From NCBI GenBank assembly GCA_038209775.1, contig JBBQXK010000013.1, positions 1 to 64,000 of the forward strand: a DNA stretch of 64,000 bases, written 5' to 3'. The notes below the pieces were generated by a model. That model had not been told where the DNA came from. It did not search any database and saw nothing but the letters and a program-made list of their open reading frames with translations. Below, piece by piece: positions 1 to 9,028 of the stretch. The DNA comes from JBBQXK01 sp038209775 (lineage in GTDB: Bacteria > Pseudomonadota > Alphaproteobacteria > Rhodobacterales > Rhodobacteraceae). Positions within the stretch are counted from its first letter, which is position 1, and every line of letters begins with the position of its first letter. The translations under genes were made by a program, and so were the position numbers.

Positions 1-28
1 AGCGTGAAAATCGCCCGCCCTGCGCCAT
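1..28 (-). CDS. ABC transporter permease, N-terminal fragment (PotB-like by context)
   Basis: An ATG on the minus strand at 26-28 opens a frame that runs off the window edge after nine codons (MAQGGRFSR). It starts two bases after the stop of the ATPase gene at 31, as expected for the next gene of an operon. Polyamine-type transporters normally encode a permease after the ATPase. Only position and context support this call, because the fragment is too short to recognise by sequence. Confidence 0.4.
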
Positions 29-30
29 GG

Positions 31-1140
31 TCATTCCACCAGCACAAGGGCCGAGGACGGATCGAAGGACAACCACACGGCATCGTCCCAGTCGACGACC
101 CGCGCCCCTTCGTCGCCGCGCCGGGCGTTGACCGCATGCGCCTGCACCAGCGTATTGGGCAAGGCGATGCGGTATAGGCTGTCCTTGCCGAAATAGGCCA
201 GATCCTTCACCCGGCCTGCAAAGACATTTGCTGCCGCAGTGCAGTCGTTGTCGGGGCGGTCCTTGGTCAGGAAGATCTTTTCAGGCCGGACCGCCAGCGT
301 CACCTTCTGCCCCGGCACGGCCCCGGGAATGTCGCGGGCCAGCACATCGCCGCCAAGGGCCGGAACCGCAAGGCGCAGATGCGGCGCCTCGCGCGCTGTC
401 ACGGTCGCGTCGAAGCTGTTCATCGACCCGATGAAGCCGGCCACGAACCGGCTGACCGGAAACTCGTAGATCTCGGTCGGGCTGCCGATCTGGCGGACCT
501 GGCCCTTGTCCATGACGGCGATCCGGTCGGACAGGGTCATGGCCTCTTCCTGATCATGCGTCACCACGATGAAAGTGACCCCGGTACGCTCCTGAATGGT
601 CATCAGTTCGAACTGGGTATGTTCGCGCAGCTTCTTGTCCAGCGCCGCCAGGGGTTCGTCCAGCAGCAGCAGCTTTGGCTGCCGCGCCAGCGCCCGGGCC
701 AGCGCCACACGCTGTCGCTGGCCGCCGGAAATCTGGTGCGGTTTGCGCTGTGCAAACTGGGTCAGCTGCACCAGATCCAGCATTTCGGCCACGCGCGCGG
801 CCTTTCCGGCTTTCGACAACGCGCGCTCGTGCTTCAGACCGTAGCCGACATTCGCCTCGACCGTCATGTGGGGAAAAATCGCGTAGGACTGGAACATCAT
901 GTGAACCGGACGCTCCCATGGCGGCACTCCGGCCATATCGCGACCGTCCAGGAAGATCCGGCCCGTTGTCGGTTCCTCGAACCCAGCCAGCATGCGCAAA
1001 AGCGTGGTCTTGCCACAGCCCGACCCGCCCAGCAGCGCAAAGATCTCACCCCGGTCGATCGACAGGGATACATCGCGCACCGCCTCGAACGTGCCGAAGC
1101 GTTTGGTGACACCTTCGATCCTCAGGAAAGGATCGGACAA
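31..1140 (-). CDS. ABC transporter ATP-binding protein, spermidine/putrescine (PotA) type
   Basis: ATPase of an importer of the polyamine/opine family, energising uptake at the inner membrane. The 369-residue protein has a Walker A motif GGSGCGKT near residues 38-45, the signature SGGQRQR near 138-144, Walker B LLLLDEP near 157-163, and a C-terminal extension of the TOBE type, the usual PotA layout. The start appears to be TTG, four bases after the stop of the binding-protein gene, so translation is probably coupled. Its cargo is probably the substrate of the upstream oxygenases and aminotransferase rather than a true polyamine. The family call is firm; the substrate is inferred. Confidence 0.9.
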   Translation of the reverse strand: MSDPFLRIEGVTKRFGTFEAVRDVSLSIDRGEIFALLGGSGCGKTTLLRMLAGFEEPTTGRIFLDGRDMAGVPPWERPVHMMFQSYAIFPHMTVEANVGYGLKHERALSKAGKAARVAEMLDLVQLTQFAQRKPHQISGGQRQRVALARALARQPKLLLLDEPLAALDKKLREHTQFELMTIQERTGVTFIVVTHDQEEAMTLSDRIAVMDKGQVRQIGSPTEIYEFPVSRFVAGFIGSMNSFDATVTAREAPHLRLAVPALGGDVLARDIPGAVPGQKVTLAVRPEKIFLTKDRPDNDCTAAANVFAGRVKDLAYFGKDSLYRIALPNTLVQAHAVNARRGDEGARVVDWDDAVWLSFDPSSALVLVE

Positions 1141-1144
1141 CCCC

Positions 1145-2257
1145 CTAGCCCGCCTTGATCGTGGCCCAGGCGCGGTTGATCTCGCGGTCCTGATCTTCGG
1201 TCTGGGGTTGGGTCGTGTACATCCGCTTCAGCGTCTCGGTGTCGGGATAGAGGGCGGGGTCAGAGGTGATGGCCGGATTGACCAGCGCAGTCGCCGCCGC
1301 ATTGGCATTGGCATAGCCGGTATAGTCGGTGCAGGCCGCAATCACCTCGGGGCGCAGCATCCAGTTCAGAAAGGCATAGGCGTTGTCGGTATTCTTGCCA
1401 TCGGCGGGCAGGGCCCAGGTGTCGAACCAGGCCGGCGCGCCGGACTTTGGCACGAAATACCCCAGGTTCATCTCGACCCCCGCCTCGGCGGCCCGCGCCT
1501 TGGCCACGGCATAATCGCCCGACCAGGTGTTGGCCACGCAGATTTCGCCGTTCGGGATCGACGTCAGGAAGTTCGCATTGTCAAAGGTGGTGATGTACGG
1601 CCTGATCCTGGCAAACGCCTCGGCCATGGTGGCATATTCGGCCGCCCCCGCCGTGTTCGGATCAAGCCCCAGCCACGACAGCACGGCAAAGCCGATGTCG
1701 GTCGGACTGTCGAGGATAGAGATACCGCAATCGGCCAGCTTTTCGGCATTGGCGGGGTCAAAGATGGTGGCAAGGTCCGACAGGTCGGCATCGGGCAGAC
1801 GTTCCTTGACCATGTCGAGATTGTAGGTGAACCCGACCGATCCCCACATATAGGGCAGGGCATACAGGTTGCCGGGGTCGTATCCCATAAGGACCTTGAG
1901 GATCACAGGGTCAAGGTTGTCCCACCCCGTCAGCCGCGCGCGATCCAGTTTCTGATAGATGCCTGCGGTGATGAATTGCGGCAGCGTGATACCCGCCATA
2001 AGCACGACATCATAGCCGGTGGACCCCGCCAGCATCTTGGCCTGCATTTCCTCGGCCGAGGCATAAAGGTCATAGGCCACCTCTATCCCGGTCTCTGAAC
2101 TGAAATCGGCCAAGGTCGTCTCGCCGATGTAGTCGCCCCAGTTGTAGATGTTGACCGACCCGCCCTGCGCCCACGACGGGCGCACCCACGGGGTGGCAAG
2201 GGTTGCGGCCATGGTGGCAAGGGTGGTGCGGCGGGTCAGCAGGCCTCTGGGTTTCAT
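1145..2257 (-). CDS. Extracellular solute-binding protein, PotD/PotF type
   Basis: Periplasmic binding protein of the same importer, 370 residues. The N-terminus carries a twin-arginine-like stretch (LLTRRTTLATMAAT) followed by a hydrophobic segment and a likely cleavage site after WVRPSWA. The mature protein begins with VNIYNWGDYIG, characteristic of spermidine/putrescine-binding proteins. It sits between the Rieske gene and the ATPase gene, so the uptake system is encoded with the catabolic enzymes. Members of this family also bind opines, betaine-like and other amino compounds, so the ligand cannot be named from sequence alone. Confidence 0.88.
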   Translation of the reverse strand: MKPRGLLTRRTTLATMAATLATPWVRPSWAQGGSVNIYNWGDYIGETTLADFSSETGIEVAYDLYASAEEMQAKMLAGSTGYDVVLMAGITLPQFITAGIYQKLDRARLTGWDNLDPVILKVLMGYDPGNLYALPYMWGSVGFTYNLDMVKERLPDADLSDLATIFDPANAEKLADCGISILDSPTDIGFAVLSWLGLDPNTAGAAEYATMAEAFARIRPYITTFDNANFLTSIPNGEICVANTWSGDYAVAKARAAEAGVEMNLGYFVPKSGAPAWFDTWALPADGKNTDNAYAFLNWMLRPEVIAACTDYTGYANANAAATALVNPAITSDPALYPDTETLKRMYTTQPQTEDQDREINRAWATIKAG

Positions 2258-2287
2258 CTGGCATCCTCTCCGGTTGTCATGTTTTCG

Positions 2288-3511
2288 TTAACGTCTCGCA
2301 GGCGTGGCCCTGGCGCAAATCAATTCCGCATTCCGCGCCGCCATTTCACCCTCGGGCGGGGCTGTGGGGTCGTTCAGGACCGGGATCAGGTCGCGCAGGG
2401 CGTCGTGATGACGGCGCACGCCGTATTCGAGGTCGGACAGGTGAAAGTTTTCGAACGCCTTTGACCGCATCGACTCATTCGACCAGATCGACAGTTGCTG
2501 ATCCTCTTTCGACGTGTCGCGGTCGATCCGGAACGCCAGATACCGCGCCGCCCGCATCGCCCGCCCCTCATGCGGCTGGCGGTAGATGCGGCCCGTAAGG
2601 CGGGTCGTGCCGGGGGTCAGGGGCAGGTCCTGATAGAACTGGATCGCCTCCGGGGTGAAGGAGAAAACCGCATTGGGGAACACGCCGTAATAGGTCCATG
2701 CCCGGCGCAGATGGGGCGGCAGCCAGTCCTGCACGGGGGCGTGTTTCAGGTACTGCCGCACCGACCAGCGCCGCCCGGGCGCATCGCCAAATTCACCGAT
2801 GGAATGCGACAACCCGCCCGGATAGGTCAGGTCGCGGTAGGTGCGACCGTACAAGTCCTGCAACGCCGGGTGGGCCATGGCGACGTGATAGCCTTCGTTG
2901 TCCACATCGCGCACCGACTTCCAGTTGACGGGCAAGTCCTGCTGCCAGTCAAAGCCCGACGTCGGCAGCACACCTTCGGTGCGGTAGGCGGCAAAGTCGG
3001 CATCATAGGGGGCCAGCCATTCGGCCACCGATGCTTGCGGCCCGGGGTGCAGTCGCAGGAAGACGAACCCGTGGAACACCTCCAACTCGACCGGCTTCAG
3101 GCCAAACTCGCGCCGGTCCATGTTGCCAAAGCTTTCCGGCCGCGCCGCCCCCCGCAACGTGCCGTCAAGGTTGTAGACCCAGCCGTGGAACGGACAGACG
3201 ACCGACCCCTTGCAATGCCCGCGTGTCCCGTCGACCACCCGCGCACCCCGGTGGCGGCACAGGTTGTGGAACGCCCGCACCTGCCCGTCATGGCCCCGCA
3301 TCACCACGGCGCGTTCGCCCATAAGGTCGAACGCGAACCAGTCGCCGGGGGCGGGGATGTCGTTCTCATGGCCCGCCACCTGCCAGTGGGTCAGGAACAA
3401 ATGGTCGCGTTCCAGATCGAACAGCGCCTGCGAATGATAGGACCATCCGGGCAGGCCCCTGCGGTCCCAGTTCGCGGGCGTGGGCAGGGCATTGGTCAGA
3501 AGCTGGCTCAT
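2288..3511 (-). CDS. Rieske non-heme iron oxygenase, alpha subunit (first of two)
   Basis: Aromatic-ring-hydroxylating-type oxygenase alpha subunit, 407 residues. It has a complete Rieske [2Fe-2S] site (C85, H87, C106, H109, in CRHRGARV and CPFHGW) and a mononuclear iron site of the form NEGYHVAMAH with H209 and H214. The start at MSQLLTNALP overlaps the stop of the next Rieske gene by four bases. Members of this broad family (such as GbcA or CntA) attack N-methyl and quaternary amines as well as aromatics. No ferredoxin or reductase partner is encoded nearby, so electron donation must come from elsewhere. The exact substrate is unknown. Confidence 0.88.
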   Translation of the reverse strand: MSQLLTNALPTPANWDRRGLPGWSYHSQALFDLERDHLFLTHWQVAGHENDIPAPGDWFAFDLMGERAVVMRGHDGQVRAFHNLCRHRGARVVDGTRGHCKGSVVCPFHGWVYNLDGTLRGAARPESFGNMDRREFGLKPVELEVFHGFVFLRLHPGPQASVAEWLAPYDADFAAYRTEGVLPTSGFDWQQDLPVNWKSVRDVDNEGYHVAMAHPALQDLYGRTYRDLTYPGGLSHSIGEFGDAPGRRWSVRQYLKHAPVQDWLPPHLRRAWTYYGVFPNAVFSFTPEAIQFYQDLPLTPGTTRLTGRIYRQPHEGRAMRAARYLAFRIDRDTSKEDQQLSIWSNESMRSKAFENFHLSDLEYGVRRHHDALRDLIPVLNDPTAPPEGEMAARNAELICARATPARR

Positions 3512-4620
3512 GCTGTTTCCTTCATCCGGTCCAGCACCCAACGGTGGAACCGGGCAATGTCGAATTCCTGTGGCATCAGGGTGGCGCCGGCATAGGCGGG
3601 CGACCGCAGGCCCCGCTGGTTCATCTCGGCGGCAGCGCCGTCCTGATCGAGGACCAGCGTGGCAAAGGCCGCAACCGCCGCCGCATCGAAACCGGGCTGG
3701 GCCAGGGTTTCGGGCGGGAACAGCCATTCGGCGGTCAGGCGCGTGGTTTCCGGCCCCGTCGGCTCCAGCCGCACGGCGCGGACGTAATCCACATGCGCCA
3801 CCACATACATCGTCGGATAAAAGGTGACGAAGGTGTAGCCTGCCTGCCTTTGGGCGGGCGTGAGGCCCGGAAACGTGGGCCCGCAAGGTTGGCCGTCCAT
3901 CGTCCAGGTCTGCGCGCCGGGCTTGAGGTTGCCCGGAGCAGGCGCCTGCCAGCCCGTGGTTTCCTCGGGCGACATCACGCCCTGACGGTAGATCGGAACC
4001 ATGTCGATCAGTTCGGGGTGGATGCCGGGGCAGTGCAGGCATTCGTTGTAGTTTTCCCAGAACACCTTCCAGTTGCAGGCCAGATCGCGGGTGATCCGGT
4101 GGCCGGTGACAAGGCTATCCATCGGCCAGTTGTCCAGCGCCGTCAGCCCCATGTCGGGGGTCAGCGGACCTGCGTCGGGGCTCAGAGACAGAAAGAGGAA
4201 CCCGTTCCAGGCCTTTGTTGCCACGTGATAAAGCCCGTGCGCACTTTGGTCGAAATCATCCGTCGGCGTGGCCGGGCCCGTGGCCACCAGCCGCCCGTCG
4301 TCGGCGGCATAGGCCCAGGCGTGGTAGGGGCAGGTTATCAGCTTGCCCATCGGCCCCTCGGCCGCGCACAACTCGGCCCCCCGGTGGCGGCAGGTGTTGT
4401 GATACGCGGCAACCGCACCGTCCGGCGTGCGGCAGAGGATGACCGGCGCACCCGCCAGCGTCAGGGGGCGGATGGTGCCGGGCGCCAGGTCGGCCAGCCG
4501 ACCCACACAGATCCACGCCTTCGCCCAGACCGCCCGCATTTCGTGCGCGTACCACGCGGGCGACACATAGGCGTCGCGGGGCAGGCCGGGGGGGCAATGT
4601 GACAGCAGGGGCGAGGTCAT
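3508..4620 (-). CDS. Rieske non-heme iron oxygenase, alpha subunit (second of two)
   Basis: A second Rieske alpha subunit of 370 residues, distinct in sequence from its neighbour. Rieske ligands are C77, H79, C97 and H100 (CRHRGAEL and CPYHAW). The mononuclear iron motif is NYNECLHCPGIH with H196 and H201, the pattern seen in glycine-betaine and carnitine oxygenase relatives. The ATG overlaps the stop of the GcvT-like gene (ATGA), and its own stop overlaps the next Rieske start. Two alpha subunits in tandem suggest two successive oxidations or demethylations in one pathway. The family call is secure; the reaction is inferred. Confidence 0.88.
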   Translation of the reverse strand: MTSPLLSHCPPGLPRDAYVSPAWYAHEMRAVWAKAWICVGRLADLAPGTIRPLTLAGAPVILCRTPDGAVAAYHNTCRHRGAELCAAEGPMGKLITCPYHAWAYAADDGRLVATGPATPTDDFDQSAHGLYHVATKAWNGFLFLSLSPDAGPLTPDMGLTALDNWPMDSLVTGHRITRDLACNWKVFWENYNECLHCPGIHPELIDMVPIYRQGVMSPEETTGWQAPAPGNLKPGAQTWTMDGQPCGPTFPGLTPAQRQAGYTFVTFYPTMYVVAHVDYVRAVRLEPTGPETTRLTAEWLFPPETLAQPGFDAAAVAAFATLVLDQDGAAAEMNQRGLRSPAYAGATLMPQEFDIARFHRWVLDRMKETA

Positions 4621-5807
4621 CAGAAACGCTCCGGCGGGGTGGCGCGGCGGCGGGCGGGGGCGAAGAACGGGCGTTCCACCACGCGGACGGGCAACATCAG
4701 TTTCACATACTGCAACTCGCGCATCGCATAGATTTCCACCCACAGATCGCGCCCTTCGCGGTGCTTCCACTGGATGTTGGCCAGTGCAATCGACGCCTTG
4801 CAGGCGGGCGACCACGCGGCGGCGGTTACGGTGCCGATCTCGGTCTTCTTCGCATGGTACAGGATCGACCCCTCGGCCGACACGTTGCCGAGAATGTCCA
4901 GCCCCACCAGCGCCCAGCGTGACAGCCCGCCATCGCGTTCGGCCAGCAAGGCCCGGCGACCCGTGAACGGCCCCTTGTCCCAGTCGATCATCCAGCCAAG
5001 ACCCAGTTCCAGCGGCGACCGGGTCCGGTCCTCGCGCACGGCCTGATTGGCGGGGATGAAATCCATGTTGGTGATGATGAACCCGGCCTCGATCCGCGCA
5101 AGGTCCAGCGCATCGCCCCCCACCGGGCGCAGGCCATAGGGCGCGCCGTGTTCCATCAGATGGTCCCACAAGGGAAGTGCCTGTGCGGGTTCCAGCCACA
5201 ACTCGTACCCCAGATCGCCGGTAAACCCGGTGCGCGAAATGCGGATGTCGCCGACGGGGGTTTTGAAAACCGCGTGGCGAAAGGGTTTCAGCGCCAGGAC
5301 GTCGATCCCTGCCACCTGCAGCACGGTGGCCGAGGTCGGCCCCTGCAATGACAGCGCCGCGACCTCTGCCGTCTCGTCCCGCACGGTCACGTCAAAGCCC
5401 GCGGCGCTGTCCAGAAGCCACGGCAGATGCCGTTCCTGACAGCACAGACGGAATTCCTGCGGGCCAAGCCGGAACAGGGTGCCATCGTCAAGGATCTGCC
5501 CCGCGTCATCCGTCCATGCGGTATAATGCACCCCGCCGGGGGTCAGTTTCGCGGCATTGCGGATGGTCAGGCGGTTCAGGCAATCGGCGGCGTCCGGCCC
5601 GGTGATGCGGTACTTGGTCATCGGCGACAGATCGTAAAGTGTCGCCGCATTGCGGATCGCAGTATGCTCCATCGCCGCATCGCCAAAGCACAGCGCCACG
5701 GTGTGCCCGGCCCAAGCGCCCCAGCGGTGCAGAAGGTTCAGGGGGGCGGTCCGGGCGTGGAAAGGGGTGGGCAGAAGGGGGGTGCGGAAGTGCGTCAGGT
5801 CCATCAT
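4620..5807 (-). CDS. Aminomethyltransferase (GcvT-like) family protein
   Basis: A 395-residue protein of the GcvT/dimethylglycine-oxidase C-domain fold, which binds tetrahydrofolate and takes one-carbon units from N-methyl groups. Visible family features are the N-terminal YDLSPMTKYRITGPDA region, LSLQGPTSATVL in the middle and GYELWLEPAQ, with the usual C-terminal barrel domain. It overlaps the genes on both sides by four bases. No gcvH or gcvP is nearby, so this is not the glycine cleavage system. Together with the FAD oxidoreductases and Rieske oxygenases it points to a demethylating pathway that feeds the folate pool. Confidence 0.85.
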   Translation of the reverse strand: MMDLTHFRTPLLPTPFHARTAPLNLLHRWGAWAGHTVALCFGDAAMEHTAIRNAATLYDLSPMTKYRITGPDAADCLNRLTIRNAAKLTPGGVHYTAWTDDAGQILDDGTLFRLGPQEFRLCCQERHLPWLLDSAAGFDVTVRDETAEVAALSLQGPTSATVLQVAGIDVLALKPFRHAVFKTPVGDIRISRTGFTGDLGYELWLEPAQALPLWDHLMEHGAPYGLRPVGGDALDLARIEAGFIITNMDFIPANQAVREDRTRSPLELGLGWMIDWDKGPFTGRRALLAERDGGLSRWALVGLDILGNVSAEGSILYHAKKTEIGTVTAAAWSPACKASIALANIQWKHREGRDLWVEIYAMRELQYVKLMLPVRVVERPFFAPARRRATPPERF

Positions 5808-7309
5808 GCGGCCCCCTTCAGGATAGCACCTGCGGCGTTCCAGCCGGGTGTGCCGGTGATCCAGCCACCCGGATGGCTTCCGGCCCCCGCAAGCCACAGG
5901 CCCGGGATCGGGGTCGCATACTGCGCCGCCTGCATCAGGGGCCGCAGGAACAGCATCTGCTCGACGCTGAGTTCCGCGCCGTGCCAGTTGCCGCCGTCAA
6001 GGCCGAACCGCGCCTCGATATCGGAGGGCATCAGCATCTCGGCATGCGCGATCAGGCTGCGCAGACCGGGTGCGTGGGTTTCCAGCGTGGCCAGCGTGTT
6101 CTCCAGCATCGCCGCACGGGCCGTGTCCACGTCGGCGGGGGCATGGGGGGCGAACTGGACGATGGCCGACAGGACATGGTGGCCCTCGGGGGCATAGCCC
6201 TGTTCGTGGGCCGAGGGGATCACGATCTCCATCACCGGATGGGTCGGGACGCCGCCGTACTTGCCGGGGTTGAAGGCGTTCTCGACCGTGTTGACGGAAG
6301 GGGCGATGACCAGCCGCGTGCGCAGGTCCGCCCCCCGGAAATCGGGTGTCCCCGTCAGTGCCAGATGCAGTTTGGCCGCCGCACCCCGCGCGCGGATATG
6401 GCCTGCCGCCGCGTGGAACCCGGTATCCAGCGGGCGCGGGCCGACAAGGCTGCGGAACGTGGTCCGGGGGCCTATCGCGGATACGATCAGGGGGGCCGCC
6501 AGCGTTTCGCCGGTGTCAAGCGTGACACCCGTGGCACAGTGGCCGACGGTGTCGATCCGGGCCACGCGGGCATTGCTGCGGACCGCGACACCTGCGGCGA
6601 TCAGCGCGCCGGCCATGGCATCGGCCACGGCGGCGGGGCCGCCGCGCGGCAATGACAGGGGGCCAAGCGACAGGCGGTTCAGCATCAGGATCAACGTGTT
6701 GGGCGAACGCGGGCCGGCCCATGCCCCAAGCGTGGCGTCAAAGGCAAAGAGGCCGCGCAAGAGGTCGTCGGTCAACTCATCCTCGGCCACATCGGCGGCA
6801 TTGGTCAGGATCACCCGCAGGAAATCGCGGAACTGGGCCTTGCCCATGGTCCGAAGGCCGTAAGCCAGCCGCGCCAGTTTCCCCCATTCGTTGCCCTTTC
6901 CCGCAAGCACCGGGGGCGTCATGGCACGGAAGGGTGCAAGGGCGTTGGCATATCGGGTCAGGCGGTCCGTCAGGGCCGCCCATGCGGCGGCATCCGGTCC
7001 ATCGGCCATGCCACCCTGCACCCGGCGATGGTTGCCATCTGCCGACAGCGCGGTGGTGGCGAGGTCGGTTGTGGCATAGCCGAGCCCGTGGCGGGCAAGG
7101 TCCATCGCAGTGACCACGCGCGGGTCGAGGGTGGGGGTCAGGTGGGCGAGGGCGGGGACCGTGTAGCCGGGGGCGAATTCGGCGCGTGCAGCACCGCCGC
7201 CAGGGGTTGGTGATGCCTCAAGGAGCGTCACCTTGTGGCCCGCCTTGGCCAGGCGATACGCGCAGGCCATGCCGTTGGTGCCGGCACCGATGATGATGGC
7301 GTCGGTCAT
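5804..7309 (-). CDS. NAD(P)/FAD-dependent oxidoreductase, PYROXD2/phytoene-desaturase-like
   Basis: A 501-residue flavoprotein. The N-terminal dinucleotide-binding motif is AIIIGAGTNGMACAYRLAKAG, followed by an acidic residue in TLLEASPTPGG. The C-terminus has the second FAD-contact region LWLAGAGSHPGGWITG, typical of the phytoene desaturase/PYROXD2 group. There is no carotenoid context, so a role in oxidising an amine or alicyclic intermediate of the operon pathway is more likely. The start at MTDAIIIG was chosen because longer frames only add low-quality sequence from the repeat upstream. Confidence 0.85.
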   Translation of the reverse strand: MTDAIIIGAGTNGMACAYRLAKAGHKVTLLEASPTPGGGAARAEFAPGYTVPALAHLTPTLDPRVVTAMDLARHGLGYATTDLATTALSADGNHRRVQGGMADGPDAAAWAALTDRLTRYANALAPFRAMTPPVLAGKGNEWGKLARLAYGLRTMGKAQFRDFLRVILTNAADVAEDELTDDLLRGLFAFDATLGAWAGPRSPNTLILMLNRLSLGPLSLPRGGPAAVADAMAGALIAAGVAVRSNARVARIDTVGHCATGVTLDTGETLAAPLIVSAIGPRTTFRSLVGPRPLDTGFHAAAGHIRARGAAAKLHLALTGTPDFRGADLRTRLVIAPSVNTVENAFNPGKYGGVPTHPVMEIVIPSAHEQGYAPEGHHVLSAIVQFAPHAPADVDTARAAMLENTLATLETHAPGLRSLIAHAEMLMPSDIEARFGLDGGNWHGAELSVEQMLFLRPLMQAAQYATPIPGLWLAGAGSHPGGWITGTPGWNAAGAILKGAA

Positions 7310-7320
7310 GTGGCAACGTT

Positions 7321-7408
7321 CCGGGGCGCTACCCGTCGCCCATCGGTCCTTGAACCGATGGCGGACTCGATGGGCGACCCCGGGATATCTGGGCATAGAT
7401 GAAAGGGC
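7321..7408. repeat. Structured dispersed repeat, copy 1 (long subfamily)
   Basis: The only sizeable gap in this operon holds an 88-bp element that matches 21880-21966 with about ten differences. It contains complementary arms GTCGCCCATC and GATGGGCGAC enclosing an internal CGGT/ACCG hairpin, and ends in the conserved box GACCCCGGGATATCTGGGC. Confidence 0.8.
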
Positions 7409-7414
7409 GGGGGG

Positions 7415-9028
7415 TCAGAGGACGGCATAGGCGTCGCTCATGTCGGAAGGTTTGCCGATGCTGCGCAGGATTTCTGCGGCGGCGTTGCGGCCGGGGGCAC
7501 CCATGACGCCGCCACCGGGGTGGGTAGAGGAACCGCACATCCACAGGTCGCGGATCGGGCTGCGGTATTGTGCATAGCCGGGCACGGGGCGGTTGAAGAG
7601 AAGCTGGTCGAAGGTCAGCTCACCCTGAAAGATGTTGCCTTCGGTCAGCCCCACCTCAGCCTCAAGTTCACGCGGCGTGCGAACTTCGACGTGCAGGATC
7701 TTGTTCCTGAAGCCGGGGCTGTAGGTTTCGATCTGGTTCAGGCAGGTATCGCGAAAGGCGTCGCGGTCGGCATCGGTCCAGTCGTGGCCTTCGATTTTTG
7801 GCGGGGCGTACTGGACGAAGCAGGACATGAAGTGTTTGCCGGGCGGGGTCATCGTGGGGTCGATCATGGAGGGGATCATCATGTCCTGAAACGGGTCGGC
7901 GCTGAACCGGCCCGCCTTCCAGTCGTCATAGGCATGTTCCATCCGGGCGATGCTGTCGGTAAAGTGGAGGTCGCCCTTGAGCATGGGCGAGCCTTCGGGC
8001 AATGCCGGGAACACCGGGGCTGCATCAAGCGCGATGTTCAGCTTGCCGGACGATCCGCGCGTCTTGAACTTTTTTACTGAGGCCACGAATTCGGCGGGCA
8101 GGTGCTTTTCCTCGACATGGCGCAGGAAGGTGCGTTTGACATCCATGTTCGAGATCACCCGGGCCGCGCGGATTTCCTCGCCTCCCTCAAGGTGGACGCC
8201 CGTGGTGCGGCCCCCTTCGACAAGGATACGCCCGACACCCCGGCCTTCGCGGATGGTGCCCCCCGCCGCGCGGAACGAGGCGGCAAGCGCATGGGTAATC
8301 GACCCCATGCCCCCCCGCGCAAAACCCCAGGCGCCGATGTTGCCGTCCACATCGCCCATGTAGTGGTGCAACAGCACATAGGCCGACCCCGGCGACATCG
8401 GCCCAAGGGCGGTGCCGATGATGGCCGACACGGCGAGATAGCCCTTGATGACGGGGCTTTCGAAGTATTCGTCCAGAAAGTCCGAAATGCTCATCGTCCA
8501 GAAGCGGATCATGCCCGCGATCTGCGCCGGTGACATCTCGCCCACCTTGCGGCCGAGATAGGCAAGTTCAGACAGATCACGGGGGCGGAACGAGGCGGGG
8601 TCAGGCGGGGTGCGCATCAAAAGGGGGCGGATAAAGCGGCAAAACCGCAAGATGTCGCGGCTGTAGCGGTCGTAAGCCTCGGCATCCCTTGCCGAGTGGC
8701 GGGCGAACTCGCGCCGGTTGGCGTCGTGGTCGCGGAACATGGCGAGGTATCCGCCATCCTCTTTGAACACGGCACCACCTTCGTAGGGCAGGATCTGTAG
8801 ACCGTGCTTGACCAGTTCCAGATCGCGCATGATCTCGGGGCGGAACAGGGAACTGACGTAGGAGCAGTTGGAATAGGTGAACCCGGGGTACAATTCACGG
8901 CTGACCGCCGCCCCGCCGATCCAGTCGTTTTTCTCGACGACGCAGACCGACAGCCCCGCCCGCGCCAGATAGCACGCCGTCACCAGACCGTTGTGGCCGG
9001 CCCCGACGACGACGGCATCAAGGGTCAC
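7415..9028 (-). CDS. NAD(P)/FAD-dependent oxidoreductase, PYROXD2-like (paralog)
   Basis: A 537-residue flavoprotein, the second of the pair. The N-terminal Rossmann motif is AVVVGAGHNGLVTACYLARA, then VVEKNDWIGGAAVS. The C-terminus has LWMCGSSTHPGGGVMGAPGR, the conserved FAD-binding end of PYROXD2-like proteins. The start is GTG (VTLDAVVVG), overlapping the aminotransferase stop by four bases, and it fits the family N-terminus better than the longer frame. The two oxidoreductases are clearly related but not near-identical, suggesting an old duplication and successive steps of one pathway. The substrate is unknown. Confidence 0.85.
   Translation of the reverse strand: MTLDAVVVGAGHNGLVTACYLARAGLSVCVVEKNDWIGGAAVSRELYPGFTYSNCSYVSSLFRPEIMRDLELVKHGLQILPYEGGAVFKEDGGYLAMFRDHDANRREFARHSARDAEAYDRYSRDILRFCRFIRPLLMRTPPDPASFRPRDLSELAYLGRKVGEMSPAQIAGMIRFWTMSISDFLDEYFESPVIKGYLAVSAIIGTALGPMSPGSAYVLLHHYMGDVDGNIGAWGFARGGMGSITHALAASFRAAGGTIREGRGVGRILVEGGRTTGVHLEGGEEIRAARVISNMDVKRTFLRHVEEKHLPAEFVASVKKFKTRGSSGKLNIALDAAPVFPALPEGSPMLKGDLHFTDSIARMEHAYDDWKAGRFSADPFQDMMIPSMIDPTMTPPGKHFMSCFVQYAPPKIEGHDWTDADRDAFRDTCLNQIETYSPGFRNKILHVEVRTPRELEAEVGLTEGNIFQGELTFDQLLFNRPVPGYAQYRSPIRDLWMCGSSTHPGGGVMGAPGRNAAAEILRSIGKPSDMSDAYAVL

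Noticed and set aside
4620..5807. Calling the GcvT-like gene part of the glycine cleavage system
   Set aside because: No gcvH or gcvP is adjacent and the operon context is oxidative catabolism.
5804..9028. Carotenoid phytoene desaturases for the paired flavoproteins
   Set aside because: No crt gene is nearby; the C-terminal motif and length fit the PYROXD2-like group.
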